The notes below the pieces were generated by a model that was not told the origin of the DNA, did no database searches, and worked only from the letters and a program-made list of their open reading frames with translations. This document shows positions 26,347-36,177 of a DNA stretch of 57,721 bases, in pieces; position 1 is the stretch's first letter; every line of letters starts with the position of its first letter. This DNA is from an uncultured Chitinophagaceae bacterium (GTDB taxonomy: Bacteria; Bacteroidota; Bacteroidia; Chitinophagales; Chitinophagaceae), in NCBI GenBank assembly GCA_903830285.1, contig CAIKTE010000074.1, positions 1 through 57,721 of the forward strand. Direction: 5' to 3'. A program made the position numbers and the translations under genes.

Positions 26347-27828
26347 TTATTTCAATTCTATCCATTCACTGATATTATTATTCAGGTCAACAGCTGCAAT
26401 GAAAATTCTGTCATCTGCTGATGCAATACTATTGGTTCTATCTAAAGATGCTGTTTTATCAGCAACAAGAACATCTATCAATGTTGCATATTCCAGCTTT
26501 TCTTTAATATTGGCAGGCAATACGAAAACAGCAAAGCTTTTAATTTTTTCTTTCCCATTATAATTGATCCTGTAAATATTATTCTTTAATTTTTCAAAGA
26601 AAGGTCTTGCAGGAGGGATACTGTCGATCCATTTCATAGGAGGCACCAATGCCGGCAATGCATAATAATTTAAACGTAAACTATCGCTCCATCCATTAGG
26701 ATTTTTTTCAAAGATCCTGCTATTGAAATAAACACTTCCCTGTGTGGTGGAATAGGTACGCAGCCGTTTTATTTGATTGGGCAATTCGTTTTTATCTCTC
26801 CAGGCTGCATTGCTGCCGGCACGTTCAATGGCATGGCCGATATACATTTGTTTTCCATAAGCATGGGCATTCCACCATTCCAGCAGAATATCATAGTCGC
26901 AAAGTCTATGTCCGCGTTCCCAATACAATTGCGGTACCACATAATCTATCCAGCCCTTTCTTAACCATAATAATATATCGGCATAGAGATCGTCGTAATT
27001 GGTTTGACCGGCTTTGGTATCGCTCCCCATGGGGTCTTTGCTTTTGTTGCGCCACACACCAAAAGGACTAATGCCAAATTTTACTCTTGCATTATTATTG
27101 CGGATCGTTTCAAACAATAATTTTATGATGCTGTCGCAATTACTTCTTCTCCAATCTTCTTTATTTAATCCTCTGCTGTATTGGTGATATGTTTTTTCAT
27201 CTGGAAATTCTTTTCCTGCGATCCGGTAAGGGTAGAAGTAATCATCCATGTGGATGGCATCAATGTCGTAACGTGTTACAAGATCCTTTACCACTCTGGC
27301 AACATGTTCTCTTACCTGTGGCAGACCGGGATTAAAATATTTTATATTGCCATAATTCAAAAACCAATCGGGATGAATTTTGGTGATATGTGATGGCGAG
27401 ATGGAGGAAGTATGAATATTGAATACTGCGCGATAAGGATTTAACCATGCATGAAATTCCATGCCTCGTTTATGTGTTTCTTCGATCATGAAAGCCAATG
27501 GATCGTAATAAGGTGTTGGCGGTAATCCTTGTTTGCCTGTTAAATATTCGCTCCAGGGTTCGTATTGTGAGGGATAGAAAGCATCGCCTGCGGGGCGGAT
27601 CTGCATCACGATCGCATTCATACCATTGTGTTGATGCATGTCCAGTAAATGAATGAACTGAGCTTTCTGCTCTTCTACACTCATTCCTTTTTTATCGGGC
27701 CAGTCAATATTTTCTAGAGTAGCAACCCAAACACCCCTAAATTCATAAAGCGGACTAGTTTGTGCAATACAAGCCGAAGGCAGATGATAGAATACTATGC
27801 ATAAAAGAAGAAAGAACCGGTATTTCAT
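26347..27828 (-). CDS. GHL10 (DUF187) family glycosyl hydrolase-like lipoprotein or secreted protein
   Basis: About 493 residues from the ATG at 27828, which gives a Sec signal (KYRFFLLLCIVFYH... AQ); an ATG at 27858 adds ten residues. The barrel domain shows the GHL10 signature: FRGVWVATLENIDWP at the start, MNAIVMQIRPAGDAFYPS, YYDPLAFMIEETHKRGMEFH, HMDDYFYP and PQLYWERGH. Members such as YngK are assigned to glycan degradation without well-defined substrates. A C-terminal beta-sandwich with EWIELK at the end follows. It stands alone with its own terminator downstream. Confidence 0.88.
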   Translation of the reverse strand: MKYRFFLLLCIVFYHLPSACIAQTSPLYEFRGVWVATLENIDWPDKKGMSVEEQKAQFIHLLDMHQHNGMNAIVMQIRPAGDAFYPSQYEPWSEYLTGKQGLPPTPYYDPLAFMIEETHKRGMEFHAWLNPYRAVFNIHTSSISPSHITKIHPDWFLNYGNIKYFNPGLPQVREHVARVVKDLVTRYDIDAIHMDDYFYPYRIAGKEFPDEKTYHQYSRGLNKEDWRRSNCDSIIKLLFETIRNNNARVKFGISPFGVWRNKSKDPMGSDTKAGQTNYDDLYADILLWLRKGWIDYVVPQLYWERGHRLCDYDILLEWWNAHAYGKQMYIGHAIERAGSNAAWRDKNELPNQIKRLRTYSTTQGSVYFNSRIFEKNPNGWSDSLRLNYYALPALVPPMKWIDSIPPARPFFEKLKNNIYRINYNGKEKIKSFAVFVLPANIKEKLEYATLIDVLVADKTASLDRTNSIASADDRIFIAAVDLNNNISEWIELK

Positions 27829-27905
27829 GGGTCTAAGGTAAGCCCTGCAAATAAACATTGCCGAAATGTGGATGAATTAGTGAAGTTGTGCTGTTAATTC
27901 ACAAA

Positions 27906-28361
27906 TTATAAGCTGCCACGCATTTTATCGAGCAATTCGTTCATGATCAAAGCTTCGGCCAAAGTAAGCGTATCGGTAATGCTGTCTATTTCATGGTTCT
28001 TTTGGTCTAACCTTTCCAGTAAGGCCAATCCTTTTTCTGAAATACTTACATCAACCAGACGTTTATCGACCGTACTGATCTTTTTAATGGCCAGCTCTTT
28101 TTTTACCAAACGTTCCACCAAACGGCTGGTATCACTCATTTTGTCGAGCATCCTTTCGCGGATCTGAAGGGTTGAAATGGGCACTTGACTGCCGCGTAGA
28201 ATGCGGAGTATATTATATTGCTGCGGGGTTATATCCTCGTGGCTTACGAATTCTTTTACTTTTTCCAAGATCCAGTTAGCTGAGTAAATGATATTGACAG
28301 ATGCCTTATGGAATTCACTCCTGAAATCTTTTCTCTGTTGTATATCTTCTTCTATTCCCAT
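27906..28361 (-). CDS. MarR-family transcriptional regulator
   Basis: 151 residues with a central winged helix (TPQQYNILRILRGS, TSRLVERLVKKELAIKKIS, DKRLVDVSISEKG) as in MarR proteins, which dimerise and repress nearby genes unless a ligand binds. It starts 63 bp from the centre of an FNR-like dyad at 28418-28431. The upstream gene is a SPASM radical SAM protein on the same strand, about 100 bp away. The targets are not evident. Confidence 0.88.
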   Translation of the reverse strand: MGIEEDIQQRKDFRSEFHKASVNIIYSANWILEKVKEFVSHEDITPQQYNILRILRGSQVPISTLQIRERMLDKMSDTSRLVERLVKKELAIKKISTVDKRLVDVSISEKGLALLERLDQKNHEIDSITDTLTLAEALIMNELLDKMRGSL

Positions 28362-28417
28362 ATCGCAAAGCTAATTGGAGAATATTTTTGAAGAAATGAC
28401 TTTTGATGGATTAAAAA

Positions 28418-28431
28418 ATGACTTTTATCAA
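28418..28431. promoter_or_regulatory. FNR-type dyad upstream of marR
   Basis: ATGACTTTTATCAA contains TGAC-N4-ATCA. A half-related TGACTTTTGATG lies 22 bp before it. Distance to the MarR ATG (63 bp) is similar to that of the dyads before the hemerythrin gene and ccoS. Confidence 0.4.
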
Positions 28432-28463
28432 TAAATGTTTGTACAACGAATGTTGGAAATAGC

Positions 28464-29495
28464 CTAATCTTCCCAAACTTTCAGGCCTTCACTGCAATTG
28501 GAACATATATCAATATTCTTTCTACTGGTCATTAATTCTTTCCGAAACTGCCTGTAATTGTCGTTATTCCAGATCTGTTTGAAGGACTGCATTTCTAAAT
28601 TACCTAATTGGTGCGTAGCATCTTTGTCGAAGCAACAGGGAACTATCAGTCCATCCCAGGTTATTACATTGGAATGCCACAATTTCCAGCAATGATTGCT
28701 TAATCCACTTTTAACCTTCAGTTTTCCGTTCTTATCTTTTTTATAGCGACTGTATTTTTGGTTTACAGGAATTAATTGATTGGGATCATTTTCAAAATCG
28801 TATACCTGTGCTGTTTTAAAGCGCACCTGATCTACACCGATCTCTTTACCCAATTTTTTTATTTCTTCGATCTGATGTTCATTGGGTTTCACCACCAGAA
28901 ACTGGAAAAAAATAAAGGGTGTTTTGCTTTTTAATGCTTTTTTCCATTTCACGATATTTTTAGCACCTTCCAAAACCTTATCGAGGGTGCCGCCTACGCG
29001 ATATTGCTGATATACTTCCTGCGTGGTTCCGTCGATGCTGATGATCAATCTGTCCAATCCGCTTTCTACGGTTTGTTTGGCTTTCTCATCGGTGAGATAA
29101 TGTGCATTGGTGGAAGTGGCAGTATAAATTCCCTTTTCATGTGCATATTTTACCATCAGCAGAAAATCAGGATTCAGATAGGGTTCTCCCTGAAAATAGA
29201 AGATCAGGTATAGCAGGTCTTTGTAAATATCATCAATGGTTTCGCGAAAGAAATCTTTTTTGAGCATGCCTGTTGGTCGGGTAAATTCTCTGAGCCCGCT
29301 AGGACATTCCGGGCAACGAAGATTGCAGGAGGTAGTTGGCTCAAAAGAAATAGAGACGGGGTAGCCCCATTGAACAGTTTTCCCGCCCCACTTGCTGATC
29401 TGGTAACTGCCCACCACTTTTAAGCCATTCCAAACCCTGCGGAATGTGATTTTTGAGATAAGATTGATGCTGTCAGTTAGATTAAAGTAGGGCAT
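28464..29495 (-). CDS. Radical SAM / SPASM-domain protein
   Basis: 343 residues. The SAM cluster motif is CNLRCPEC near residues 57-64. The barrel has FQGEPYLNPDF and LIISIDGTTQEVYQQYR, typical of SPASM-type radical SAM proteins. The C-terminal SPASM region has CWKLWHS, PCCFDKD, HQLGN and CSNC, enough cysteines for auxiliary iron-sulfur clusters. Such proteins modify peptides or act in cofactor or sugar metabolism; this subgroup is frequent in Bacteroidota and I cannot name the substrate. It is divergent from the FNR-like gene (164 bp apart) and precedes marR. No short precursor peptide was seen nearby. Confidence 0.88.
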   Translation of the reverse strand: MPYFNLTDSINLISKITFRRVWNGLKVVGSYQISKWGGKTVQWGYPVSISFEPTTSCNLRCPECPSGLREFTRPTGMLKKDFFRETIDDIYKDLLYLIFYFQGEPYLNPDFLLMVKYAHEKGIYTATSTNAHYLTDEKAKQTVESGLDRLIISIDGTTQEVYQQYRVGGTLDKVLEGAKNIVKWKKALKSKTPFIFFQFLVVKPNEHQIEEIKKLGKEIGVDQVRFKTAQVYDFENDPNQLIPVNQKYSRYKKDKNGKLKVKSGLSNHCWKLWHSNVITWDGLIVPCCFDKDATHQLGNLEMQSFKQIWNNDNYRQFRKELMTSRKNIDICSNCSEGLKVWED

Positions 29496-29659
29496 ATTGT
29501 ATTGTAAAAATAAGGTTCAACGAGCGAATCGGGTGTTAAACATCAAATCTTCTTCCTTTAATCGAAAAACCTGATGGATTGCATTTTTTTTGGAAAACAA
29601 TGCTGTTATTTTCGCTCTTGTTCAACAAAAACCCTTGAAATAAACCTAATTAAAAAGCT

Positions 29660-30382
29660 ATGGTAAGTTCAAATATCACACACGACTCAGAGCATCTTTG
29701 CCAGTCTTGTGCGCAAAAAAACACATCGGTTTTTTGCAAGGCTAAAGTTGAATACTTGAGCGAAGTGAATACCCAGAAAGTCTTCAATACTTTTAAAAAA
29801 GGTCAAACCATATTCAACGAAGGTTCTTATCCTTTTGGCGTTTTCTGTATCAATAGCGGAAAAGTAAAACTGGCTCATTTAGGTGATGATGGAAAAGAAC
29901 AGATCATTCGTTTACTGAAGGGTGGCGACATTGTAGGGTACAGAGCATTGCTGAGTAATGAAAGATATAGCGCAACAGCTGTTGCATTAGAAGATACACA
30001 GGTATGTTTTATTCCGAAAGAACTGTTTATTCATATTTTGAAAAATGATGCAGGATTAACTTTCGAAATGATGAAATTATTGAGTGATGAATTGCATAAG
30101 ACAGAATTGAAACTCACGCATCTTGCTCAAAAACCCGTACGCGAAAGATTAGCGGAGATCTTATTATTCATTAAAGAGACCTATGGTTTTGAAGATGATG
30201 GTATCACATTAAATGTAAGATTATCCAGAGAAGAGATCGCCAATCTTGTTGGCACAGCAACAGAATCGACCATACGTTTATTATCGGAATTTAAACGAGA
30301 CTCTATGGTTGAATTAGACGGAAAAAAGATCAAGATCATTAACCAGAAAAAATTATTAAAAACTGCAAACCTGCAGGATTAA
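29660..30382 (+). CDS. fnr: FNR-type Crp/Fnr regulator with four candidate cluster cysteines
   Basis: 240 residues: a cNMP-binding-like beta roll (FKKGQTIFNEGSYPFGVFCI, GGDIVGYRALLSNERYSATA) and a C-terminal helix-turn-helix (LSREEIANLVGTATESTIRLL). Cys14, Cys17 and Cys26 form an N-terminal CxxC-x8-C group, and Cys116 (QVCFIP) lies where E. coli FNR has Cys122 (MVCEIP). The four ligands of an oxygen-sensing 4Fe-4S cluster are therefore likely present. The recognition helix keeps the Glu and Arg that read TGA/TCA half sites (TESTIR against VETISR in FNR). It directly precedes the hemerythrin-cco block, whose promoters carry TGA-N6-TCA dyads. It is the obvious candidate regulator of that block. 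Confidence 0.88.
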   Translation: MVSSNITHDSEHLCQSCAQKNTSVFCKAKVEYLSEVNTQKVFNTFKKGQTIFNEGSYPFGVFCINSGKVKLAHLGDDGKEQIIRLLKGGDIVGYRALLSNERYSATAVALEDTQVCFIPKELFIHILKNDAGLTFEMMKLLSDELHKTELKLTHLAQKPVRERLAEILLFIKETYGFEDDGITLNVRLSREEIANLVGTATESTIRLLSEFKRDSMVELDGKKIKIINQKKLLKTANLQD

Positions 30383-30419
30383 TCAGCGTTAACAACATCA
30401 GTTCAATGATATAACGGAT

Positions 30420-30433
30420 ATGATAAAAGTCAT
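30420..30433. promoter_or_regulatory. FNR-type dyad upstream of the hemerythrin-ccoI operon
   Basis: ATGATAAAAGTCAT (TGAT-N4-GTCA), centred about 69 bp before the ATG at 30496 and 45 bp after the fnr stop. It suits control by the FNR-type protein encoded just upstream. Confidence 0.6.
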
Positions 30434-30495
30434 ACTGGTTCTTGAGTTACATCATTGATATACTTAAGGTTGAAGAATAACTTGCAGAAACAAAA

Positions 30496-31065
30496 ATGTA
30501 TTATATGTTTTTGAACCGCTTAGATAACTACAGCAATGCTGCCTTAACACCCGAAGGACTTTGCAATTTAATACAGTTGGAATACCAACCCGAAATCATG
30601 TCTTCCTGCACTACCATTGAAGGATATTTAGAGAAGCATCCATTTGTAAAAGAAATACCGGCTCCTGTTTCAGAAGTCGTTCAATTGCTTTTCAAGAAAC
30701 TGGAAGACGAGTTAAAGCATTTGTTTTTGAAAGAATCGGGGATCGTGTTTCCGTTCATTAAACAAAATTATCACGGAACAGAAAAAGTACATGGCAATAC
30801 GGTCGATGTAAAAGTGGTTGAATCAGTTCATAACACACATCAAACTATTATAGGACTTACTCAAAAGATCCGTCAGCAGTTAAATAATTATGTTGTAAAA
30901 CCAAGCTGGAGCAAAGAATGGAAAAACTGTGTGAATGAAATGTTTTTGTTAGAGAACAGTATCTTTCAATGGATACATATTGAACAAAATCTTTTATACC
31001 CTAAAGTAACTGGATTGGGTAATCATTATCATACGGGTCATCATCACAATCATCATCTTAATTAA
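30496..31065 (+). CDS. Hemerythrin-like (RIC/ScdA-related) protein
   Basis: 189 residues, all helical by appearance, with a hemerythrin-like pattern: ELKHLFLKESGIVFPFI (HxxxE), VHNTHQTIIGLT and HIEQNLLYPKV, giving His and Glu ligands for a di-iron site. The first helix has NLIQLEYQPEI, where members usually carry a His, so the site may be incomplete or use another ligand. Its C-terminus is His-rich (HYHTGHHHNHH), which could bind metal. Relatives repair iron-sulfur clusters or sense oxygen or NO. The gene starts the operon with ccoI (8 bp gap) and has an FNR-type dyad upstream. Confidence 0.75.
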   Translation: MYYMFLNRLDNYSNAALTPEGLCNLIQLEYQPEIMSSCTTIEGYLEKHPFVKEIPAPVSEVVQLLFKKLEDELKHLFLKESGIVFPFIKQNYHGTEKVHGNTVDVKVVESVHNTHQTIIGLTQKIRQQLNNYVVKPSWSKEWKNCVNEMFLLENSIFQWIHIEQNLLYPKVTGLGNHYHTGHHHNHHLN

Positions 31066-31073
31066 AAAAGAGA

Positions 31074-33473
31074 ATGGGCAAAAAGGAAGCTGCAGTTGTA
31101 GTGCAATGTTATCACTGCGGTGAGAATTGTGTAGACAAGCCTATTCATGCACACGAAAAAGAATTTTGTTGCGAAGGCTGTAAGATGGTCTATGAGATCT
31201 TACATCAAAATGGTTTATGTGATTATTACAGCATCAGCAAGAATCCCGGGATCAACCAGCGAATCAAAGTAAGAGAAAACAAATTCGCTTTTCTGGATGA
31301 TGAAAGTATACAGCGATCATTAACTGTTTTTCAAGACGATCATCAAACCCATATTTCTTTCTATTTGCCTCAAATGCACTGCAGCAGCTGTTTGTGGCTG
31401 TTGGAGAATCTGCATCAACTGAATGAGCATATCATCAGCAGCAAAGTAAATTTCACAAGGAAAGAAGCAGATATCATTTTCAACCATCGCAGTATATCCA
31501 TGCGTGAGGTGGCAGAATTATTGACTGCTATCGGTTATGAACCCTATATCAGTTTAAGTGATGCTCAAAAAGCAAAACCACGGATCAATAAATCAAAGAT
31601 CTATAAATTAGGAGTTGCAGGATTTTGTTTTGCCAATATCATGTTGCTGAGTTTTCCGGAATATTTAGGCATTGATGCTAAAGAACAAAGTTTACTGAAT
31701 ACTTTCCGTTACCTGAGTGTACTGTTAAGTTTACCGGTGTTCTTTTATTCTTCTTCCGAATTATACATGAGTGCATGGAAAAGCCTGAAACATGGATTCC
31801 TAAGTATTGATGCACCGATCGTGTTGGCAGTAGTGGTCACTTTTGGAAGAAGCTTGTATGAAGTGCTGTCAGGAACAGGCAGCGGATATTTTGACAGCAT
31901 GACGGGTATTGTTTTCTTTATGCTGATAGGAAGGGTATTGCAGGATAAAACATATGAGCAACTGAGTTTCGAAAGAGATTATACTTCTTATTTTCCGATC
32001 GCAGTAACCCGGGTAAAAGATGAAAAAGAAGAAACGGTCGCATTGCCTGATATTCAACTCAATGATACATTATTGATACATAATCAGGAATTGATCCCTG
32101 CAGATGGTATATTAACGAGAGGTAAAGCAGTTGTGGATTATAGTTTTGTAACAGGTGAAAGTTTGCCTGTTACAAAAGAAATGGGAGAGATCATTTATGC
32201 GGGTGGAAAACAGATCGGCAGTAATATTGAAATGTTGGTGGTAAAAGAAGTAGCTCAAAGTTATCTTACCAAATTATGGAACCGGGAAGAGTTTAACCGG
32301 CATAGCAGAGATGAAGAACGTTCCTTCGTACACTTACTCTCAAAATATTTTACCTGGATCGTTTTATTTCTTTCCCTTTCCTCTGCGGCATACTGGTATT
32401 TTAATGACAGCAGCAAAATGTGGATCGCTGCAACTTCAGTACTCATCATTGCCTGCCCCTGTGCATTGTTGTTAAGCAACACATTCACCAACGGGAATAT
32501 ATTGCGCATATTAGGCCGAAAACATTTGTATCTGCGCAATGCGCAAACCATCGAAGATATTGCAGGTGTTGATTATATCGTTTTCGATAAAACAGGAACA
32601 TTGACTACGGGTAGATATAATGAGATCGCTTATGATGGTGTGCCTCTAAGTAAAGAAGCAAAAAGAAAGATCGCTGCACTGGCATCCCAGTCAACGCATC
32701 CCATGAGTAAAGCTATTGCAGCATGGACGAACGAGAACAACAGGATCAAAGTGGTGGCATATGAAGAACATGCCGGTAAGGGGATCGAAGGGATCGTAGA
32801 AGGAGAATTGATCACGCTCGGATCAAAAAGTTATGTAACAGATGTAGATACACAAAGAGATATTGAAACAGCCGTGTATCTGTCAGTTGACGGAAACCTT
32901 TTGGGCAAATTCACATTTAGAAATCATTATCGTAACAATGTGCCTTTAATGATCAAACGTCTTCGAAAGAATTATGAGTTGGCGGTATTGAGTGGTGATA
33001 ATGCCGGCGAAAAAGAGTACCTGCAGGAATTATTGGGATTTGATGCGAATATCCTTTTTCATCAAAAGCCGGAAGATAAATTAGAAGCGATCAAGCACTT
33101 GCAGCAGATGGGGAAAAAAGTGATGATGGTAGGTGATGGGCTGAATGATGCCGGGGCATTGCGTCAGGCAAATGTGGGGATAGCCGTGACCGAAAACAGC
33201 AACAATTTTACACCTGCCAGTGATGCCATTCTGGAAGCGAATGAATTACCCCGTTTATACAAATTCATTCAGTTGTGTAAAGACAATAAGAAAGTGGTGA
33301 TAGCCGCGTTTACGGTATCCATTCTCTATAACATAGTAGGAAATTATTATGCAGTACAGGGGCTGTTATCGCCCATGTATGCGGCGATATTGATGCCAAC
33401 CAGCAGTATCAGCATTTTATTGATCACATTTGGTTTCAGCAACTTCTCTGCATGGAGGATGAAGCTGAAATAG
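31074..33473 (+). CDS. ccoI: Copper-type P-type ATPase CcoI (FixI)
   Basis: 799 residues, a P1B-type ATPase thought to export copper for cbb3 oxidase assembly. N-terminal Cys-rich metal site CYHCGENC (residues 12-19) with a further FCCEGC, then an HMA-like domain with MHCSSC. About eight membrane helices. CPCALLL lies near residue 459, the phosphorylation motif DKTGTLT near 505, THPMSKAI in the nucleotide-binding domain, and GDGLNDAGAL near 686. It follows the hemerythrin-like gene by 8 bp; ccoS and ccoNO follow after a 149-bp gap that holds another FNR-type dyad. Confidence 0.95.
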   Translation: MGKKEAAVVVQCYHCGENCVDKPIHAHEKEFCCEGCKMVYEILHQNGLCDYYSISKNPGINQRIKVRENKFAFLDDESIQRSLTVFQDDHQTHISFYLPQMHCSSCLWLLENLHQLNEHIISSKVNFTRKEADIIFNHRSISMREVAELLTAIGYEPYISLSDAQKAKPRINKSKIYKLGVAGFCFANIMLLSFPEYLGIDAKEQSLLNTFRYLSVLLSLPVFFYSSSELYMSAWKSLKHGFLSIDAPIVLAVVVTFGRSLYEVLSGTGSGYFDSMTGIVFFMLIGRVLQDKTYEQLSFERDYTSYFPIAVTRVKDEKEETVALPDIQLNDTLLIHNQELIPADGILTRGKAVVDYSFVTGESLPVTKEMGEIIYAGGKQIGSNIEMLVVKEVAQSYLTKLWNREEFNRHSRDEERSFVHLLSKYFTWIVLFLSLSSAAYWYFNDSSKMWIAATSVLIIACPCALLLSNTFTNGNILRILGRKHLYLRNAQTIEDIAGVDYIVFDKTGTLTTGRYNEIAYDGVPLSKEAKRKIAALASQSTHPMSKAIAAWTNENNRIKVVAYEEHAGKGIEGIVEGELITLGSKSYVTDVDTQRDIETAVYLSVDGNLLGKFTFRNHYRNNVPLMIKRLRKNYELAVLSGDNAGEKEYLQELLGFDANILFHQKPEDKLEAIKHLQQMGKKVMMVGDGLNDAGALRQANVGIAVTENSNNFTPASDAILEANELPRLYKFIQLCKDNKKVVIAAFTVSILYNIVGNYYAVQGLLSPMYAAILMPTSSISILLITFGFSNFSAWRMKLK

Positions 33474-33539
33474 GCCGGAATGTTTTTGTGGAATCTTATA
33501 ACTCTGAATATGGGTTATTAGCCAACATTTTCAAAAAAC

Positions 33540-33605
33540 ATGACAAATGTCATGTACCTGCTTGAGTTTTGTCATAGACTTAGGATAGGTATAAAAATAT
33601 TTTTG
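33540..33605 (+). promoter_or_regulatory. FNR-type dyad and -7 element before ccoS
   Basis: A palindrome, ATGACAAATGTCAT (33540-33553), matches TGAC-N4-GTCA with 6-bp perfect arms. About 45 bp downstream is TATTTTTG (33598-33605), a match to the Bacteroidota TAnnTTTG -7 element. The dyad centre would lie roughly 60-65 bp before a start point inferred from it, suitable for activation. ccoS starts at 33623. Confidence 0.6.
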
Positions 33606-33622
33606 GAAGCTAATTATTGTTT

Positions 33623-33784
33623 ATGAGCGTTATTATACTTCTGTTAATAGCAAGTATTGCTGTTGCCTGTCTTTTCCTGGCTGCATTTATCTGGAGCGTC
33701 AAAAACGGCCAGTATGAAGACGAAGAAAGTCCTCCTCTCAGAATATTATTCGACGATACTCCCTTTACTCCTAAAGAAAAATAA
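33623..33784 (+). CDS. ccoS: Cytochrome oxidase maturation protein CcoS
   Basis: 53 residues: one membrane helix at about 3-24, then WSVKNGQYEDEESPPLRILF, a close match to CcoS. CcoS is needed for heme and copper insertion into cbb3 oxidase. The ATG at 33623 is followed by ccoNO 43 bp after the stop. Confidence 0.88.
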   Translation: MSVIILLLIASIAVACLFLAAFIWSVKNGQYEDEESPPLRILFDDTPFTPKEK

Positions 33785-33827
33785 CAAGAACTAGTTATAA
33801 TCAACAACCAAATACAAAACAACCAAA

Positions 33828-35960
33828 ATGCAAGTAGAGAAATTTTATTACGACAACAAGAGTGTAAAGATGTTTGCCTACGCAACCATGTTATGGGGCA
33901 TCGTAGGGATGTTGGCAGGGTTATTAATTGCTGTGCAGATTTATTTGCCTGCGGCTAATTTCGATTTGCCCTTTACAACCTTTGGACGTGTTCGTCCGGT
34001 ACATACCAATGCGGTGATATTCGCTTTTGTTGGTAATGGTATTTTTATGGGTGTTTACTATTCATTGCAACGCTTGTGTAAAGCAAGAATGTTCAGCGAT
34101 GTATTAAGTAAAATACATTTTTGGGGTTGGCAATTGATCATTGTTCTGGCTGCAGTAACACTGCTTGCAGGGTATACTTCCGGAAAAGAGTATGCAGAAT
34201 TAGAATGGCCGATCGATATCTTAATTACCCTAATCTGGGTTGTATTTGGTATCAATATGTTTGGTACGCTGATCAAAAGAAGAGAAAGTCATATTTACGT
34301 AGCTATCTGGTTTTATATAGCCACATGGGTAACAGTTGCCATGTTGCATATTGTTAATTCATTTGAAGTTCCTTTCAGTTTCATGAAGAGTTACAGTTTT
34401 TATGCAGGTGTACAGGATGCATTGGTACAATGGTGGTACGGGCATAACGCAGTAGCCTTTTTCTTGACCACACCTTATCTCGGTGTGATGTATTATTTCT
34501 TACCCAAAGCCGCTAACAGACCGGTATATAGTTATCGGTTATCTATCATTCACTTTTGGGCTTTGATCTTTTTATATATCTGGGCTGGTCCGCACCATTT
34601 ATTATATACCGCATTACCTGATTGGGCCCAAAGTTTGGGAACTGTTTTCAGTATCATGTTGATCGCTCCAAGCTGGGGCGGTATGCTGAACGGATTGTTC
34701 ACATTGCGTGGTGCATGGGATAAAGTAAGAGAAGAACCGGTATTGAAATTCTTTGTTGTTGCAGTTACCTGTTATGGTATGTCAACTTTTGAAGGACCTA
34801 TGCTGGCATTGAAAAGCGTAAATGCAATTTCGCATTATACCGACTGGACCGTTGCACACGTTCACGTTGGTGCATTGGGATGGAATGGCTTTATGACTTT
34901 TGGTATGCTGTATTATCTGATACCAAAATTATTCAATACGCCTTTGTATTCTAAAAAATTAGCTACAAACCATTTCTGGATCGGAACCATTGGTATTGTT
35001 TTATATGCGATCCCAATGTATTGGGCAGGATTTACACAAGCAACCATGTGGAAACAATTTACCGAAGACGGTACTTTGAAATTCCAGTTCCTTGAAACAG
35101 TAACGCATATCATCCCAATGTATATCACCAGAAGTATTGGCGGTGCGATCTATCTGTCAGGTGCTTTATTGATGATCTATAATTTGATCAAAACGATCAA
35201 ATCCGGATCTTTTGTTGGAGACGAAGCAGCTGAATCAGCTCCATTACCAAAAGTTCATGAAACACATGGTAAACAATACTGGCATCGCTGGATCGAAGCA
35301 AGACCTATCCAAATGTTGATCCTTAGTTTAGTAGCTGTTGCTATTGGCGGTATCATTGAAATGCTTCCAACATTTTTGATCAAGAGTAATATTCCAACCA
35401 TTGCTTCTGTAAAACCATATACGGCTTTAGAATTGCAAGGAAGAGATATTTATATCCGTGAAGGTTGTTATTTGTGTCACTCACAAATGATCCGTCCTTT
35501 CCGCGATGAAGTAGCTCGTTATGGTGAATACAGCAAAGCAGGTGAATTTGTTTATGATCATCCGTTCCAATGGGGAAGTAAAAGAACTGGTCCGGATCTA
35601 GCCAGGATCGGTGGTAAATATCCTGATAGCTGGCATTACAATCACATGTGGGATCCACGTTCGATGAGTCCGGGTTCTGTCATGCCGAATTATCCATGGT
35701 TATTTGATAATAAGCTGGATACTGCCATCACACCTGCAAAGATCAGAGCAATGCAAACATTGGGTGTTCCTTATCCTGAAGGTTATGATAAGAAAGCCAA
35801 TGCTGATCTGGTTGAACAGGCAAAAACCATCCAGGCAAATCTGAAGAAAGACAAATTAGATACACCTGCCGACAGAGAAATTGTTGCCCTGATCGCCTAT
35901 CTGCAAAGAATGGGTACCGATATTAAAGGACAGCAAAAAACTGCAGCAGCTTTCAAATAA
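33828..35960 (+). CDS. ccoN: Cbb3-type cytochrome c oxidase, fused subunits I and II (CcoNO)
   Basis: 710 residues. Residues about 1-465 are the twelve-helix catalytic subunit CcoN, with the characteristic [13 protein letters not shown] and [12 protein letters not shown] histidine segments that bind hemes b and Cu. From about 490 the chain continues as CcoO: a single membrane helix, then [16 protein letters not shown], a CxxCH heme c site near residues 546-550, and [21 protein letters not shown] and O are separate genes in Proteobacteria but fused in many Bacteroidota. The enzyme reduces oxygen at low concentration and pumps protons. Confidence 0.95.
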   Translation: MQVEKFYYDNKSVKMFAYATMLWGIVGMLAGLLIAVQIYLPAANFDLPFTTFGRVRPVHTNAVIFAFVGNGIFMGVYYSLQRLCKARMFSDVLSKIHFWGWQLIIVLAAVTLLAGYTSGKEYAELEWPIDILITLIWVVFGINMFGTLIKRRESHIYVAIWFYIATWVTVAMLHIVNSFEVPFSFMKSYSFYAGVQDALVQWWYGHNAVAFFLTTPYLGVMYYFLPKAANRPVYSYRLSIIHFWALIFLYIWAGPHHLLYTALPDWAQSLGTVFSIMLIAPSWGGMLNGLFTLRGAWDKVREEPVLKFFVVAVTCYGMSTFEGPMLALKSVNAISHYTDWTVAHVHVGALGWNGFMTFGMLYYLIPKLFNTPLYSKKLATNHFWIGTIGIVLYAIPMYWAGFTQATMWKQFTEDGTLKFQFLETVTHIIPMYITRSIGGAIYLSGALLMIYNLIKTIKSGSFVGDEAAESAPLPKVHETHGKQYWHRWIEARPIQMLILSLVAVAIGGIIEMLPTFLIKSNIPTIASVKPYTALELQGRDIYIREGCYLCHSQMIRPFRDEVARYGEYSKAGEFVYDHPFQWGSKRTGPDLARIGGKYPDSWHYNHMWDPRSMSPGSVMPNYPWLFDNKLDTAITPAKIRAMQTLGVPYPEGYDKKANADLVEQAKTIQANLKKDKLDTPADREIVALIAYLQRMGTDIKGQQKTAAAFK

Positions 35961-35984
35961 AAATTGATTTTAAACTTATTTAAC

Positions 35985-36152
35985 ATGAAATCAAAGTTTG
36001 TTGAAACCTTAGAAAATATAACAGGTGTAGATATTTATGCTCTTATATCTCTGACTCTGTTTTTCACCATATTCGTTCTAGTGGCTTTATATGCATGGAA
36101 AGCAGATAAAAATATGATCAACGAAATAAGACAATTACCCTTGGACAACTAA
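35985..36152 (+). CDS. ccoQ: Cbb3 oxidase small subunit CcoQ
   Basis: 55 residues from the ATG at 35985, 24 bp after ccoNO. One membrane helix (YALISLTLFFTIFVLVALYAW shape, residues 18-37) is followed by a short charged tail. The size and the position between ccoNO and ccoP identify it as CcoQ. Confidence 0.8.
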   Translation: MKSKFVETLENITGVDIYALISLTLFFTIFVLVALYAWKADKNMINEIRQLPLDN

Positions 36153-36177
36153 GCACAAACTCTTAAAACATTCAGCA

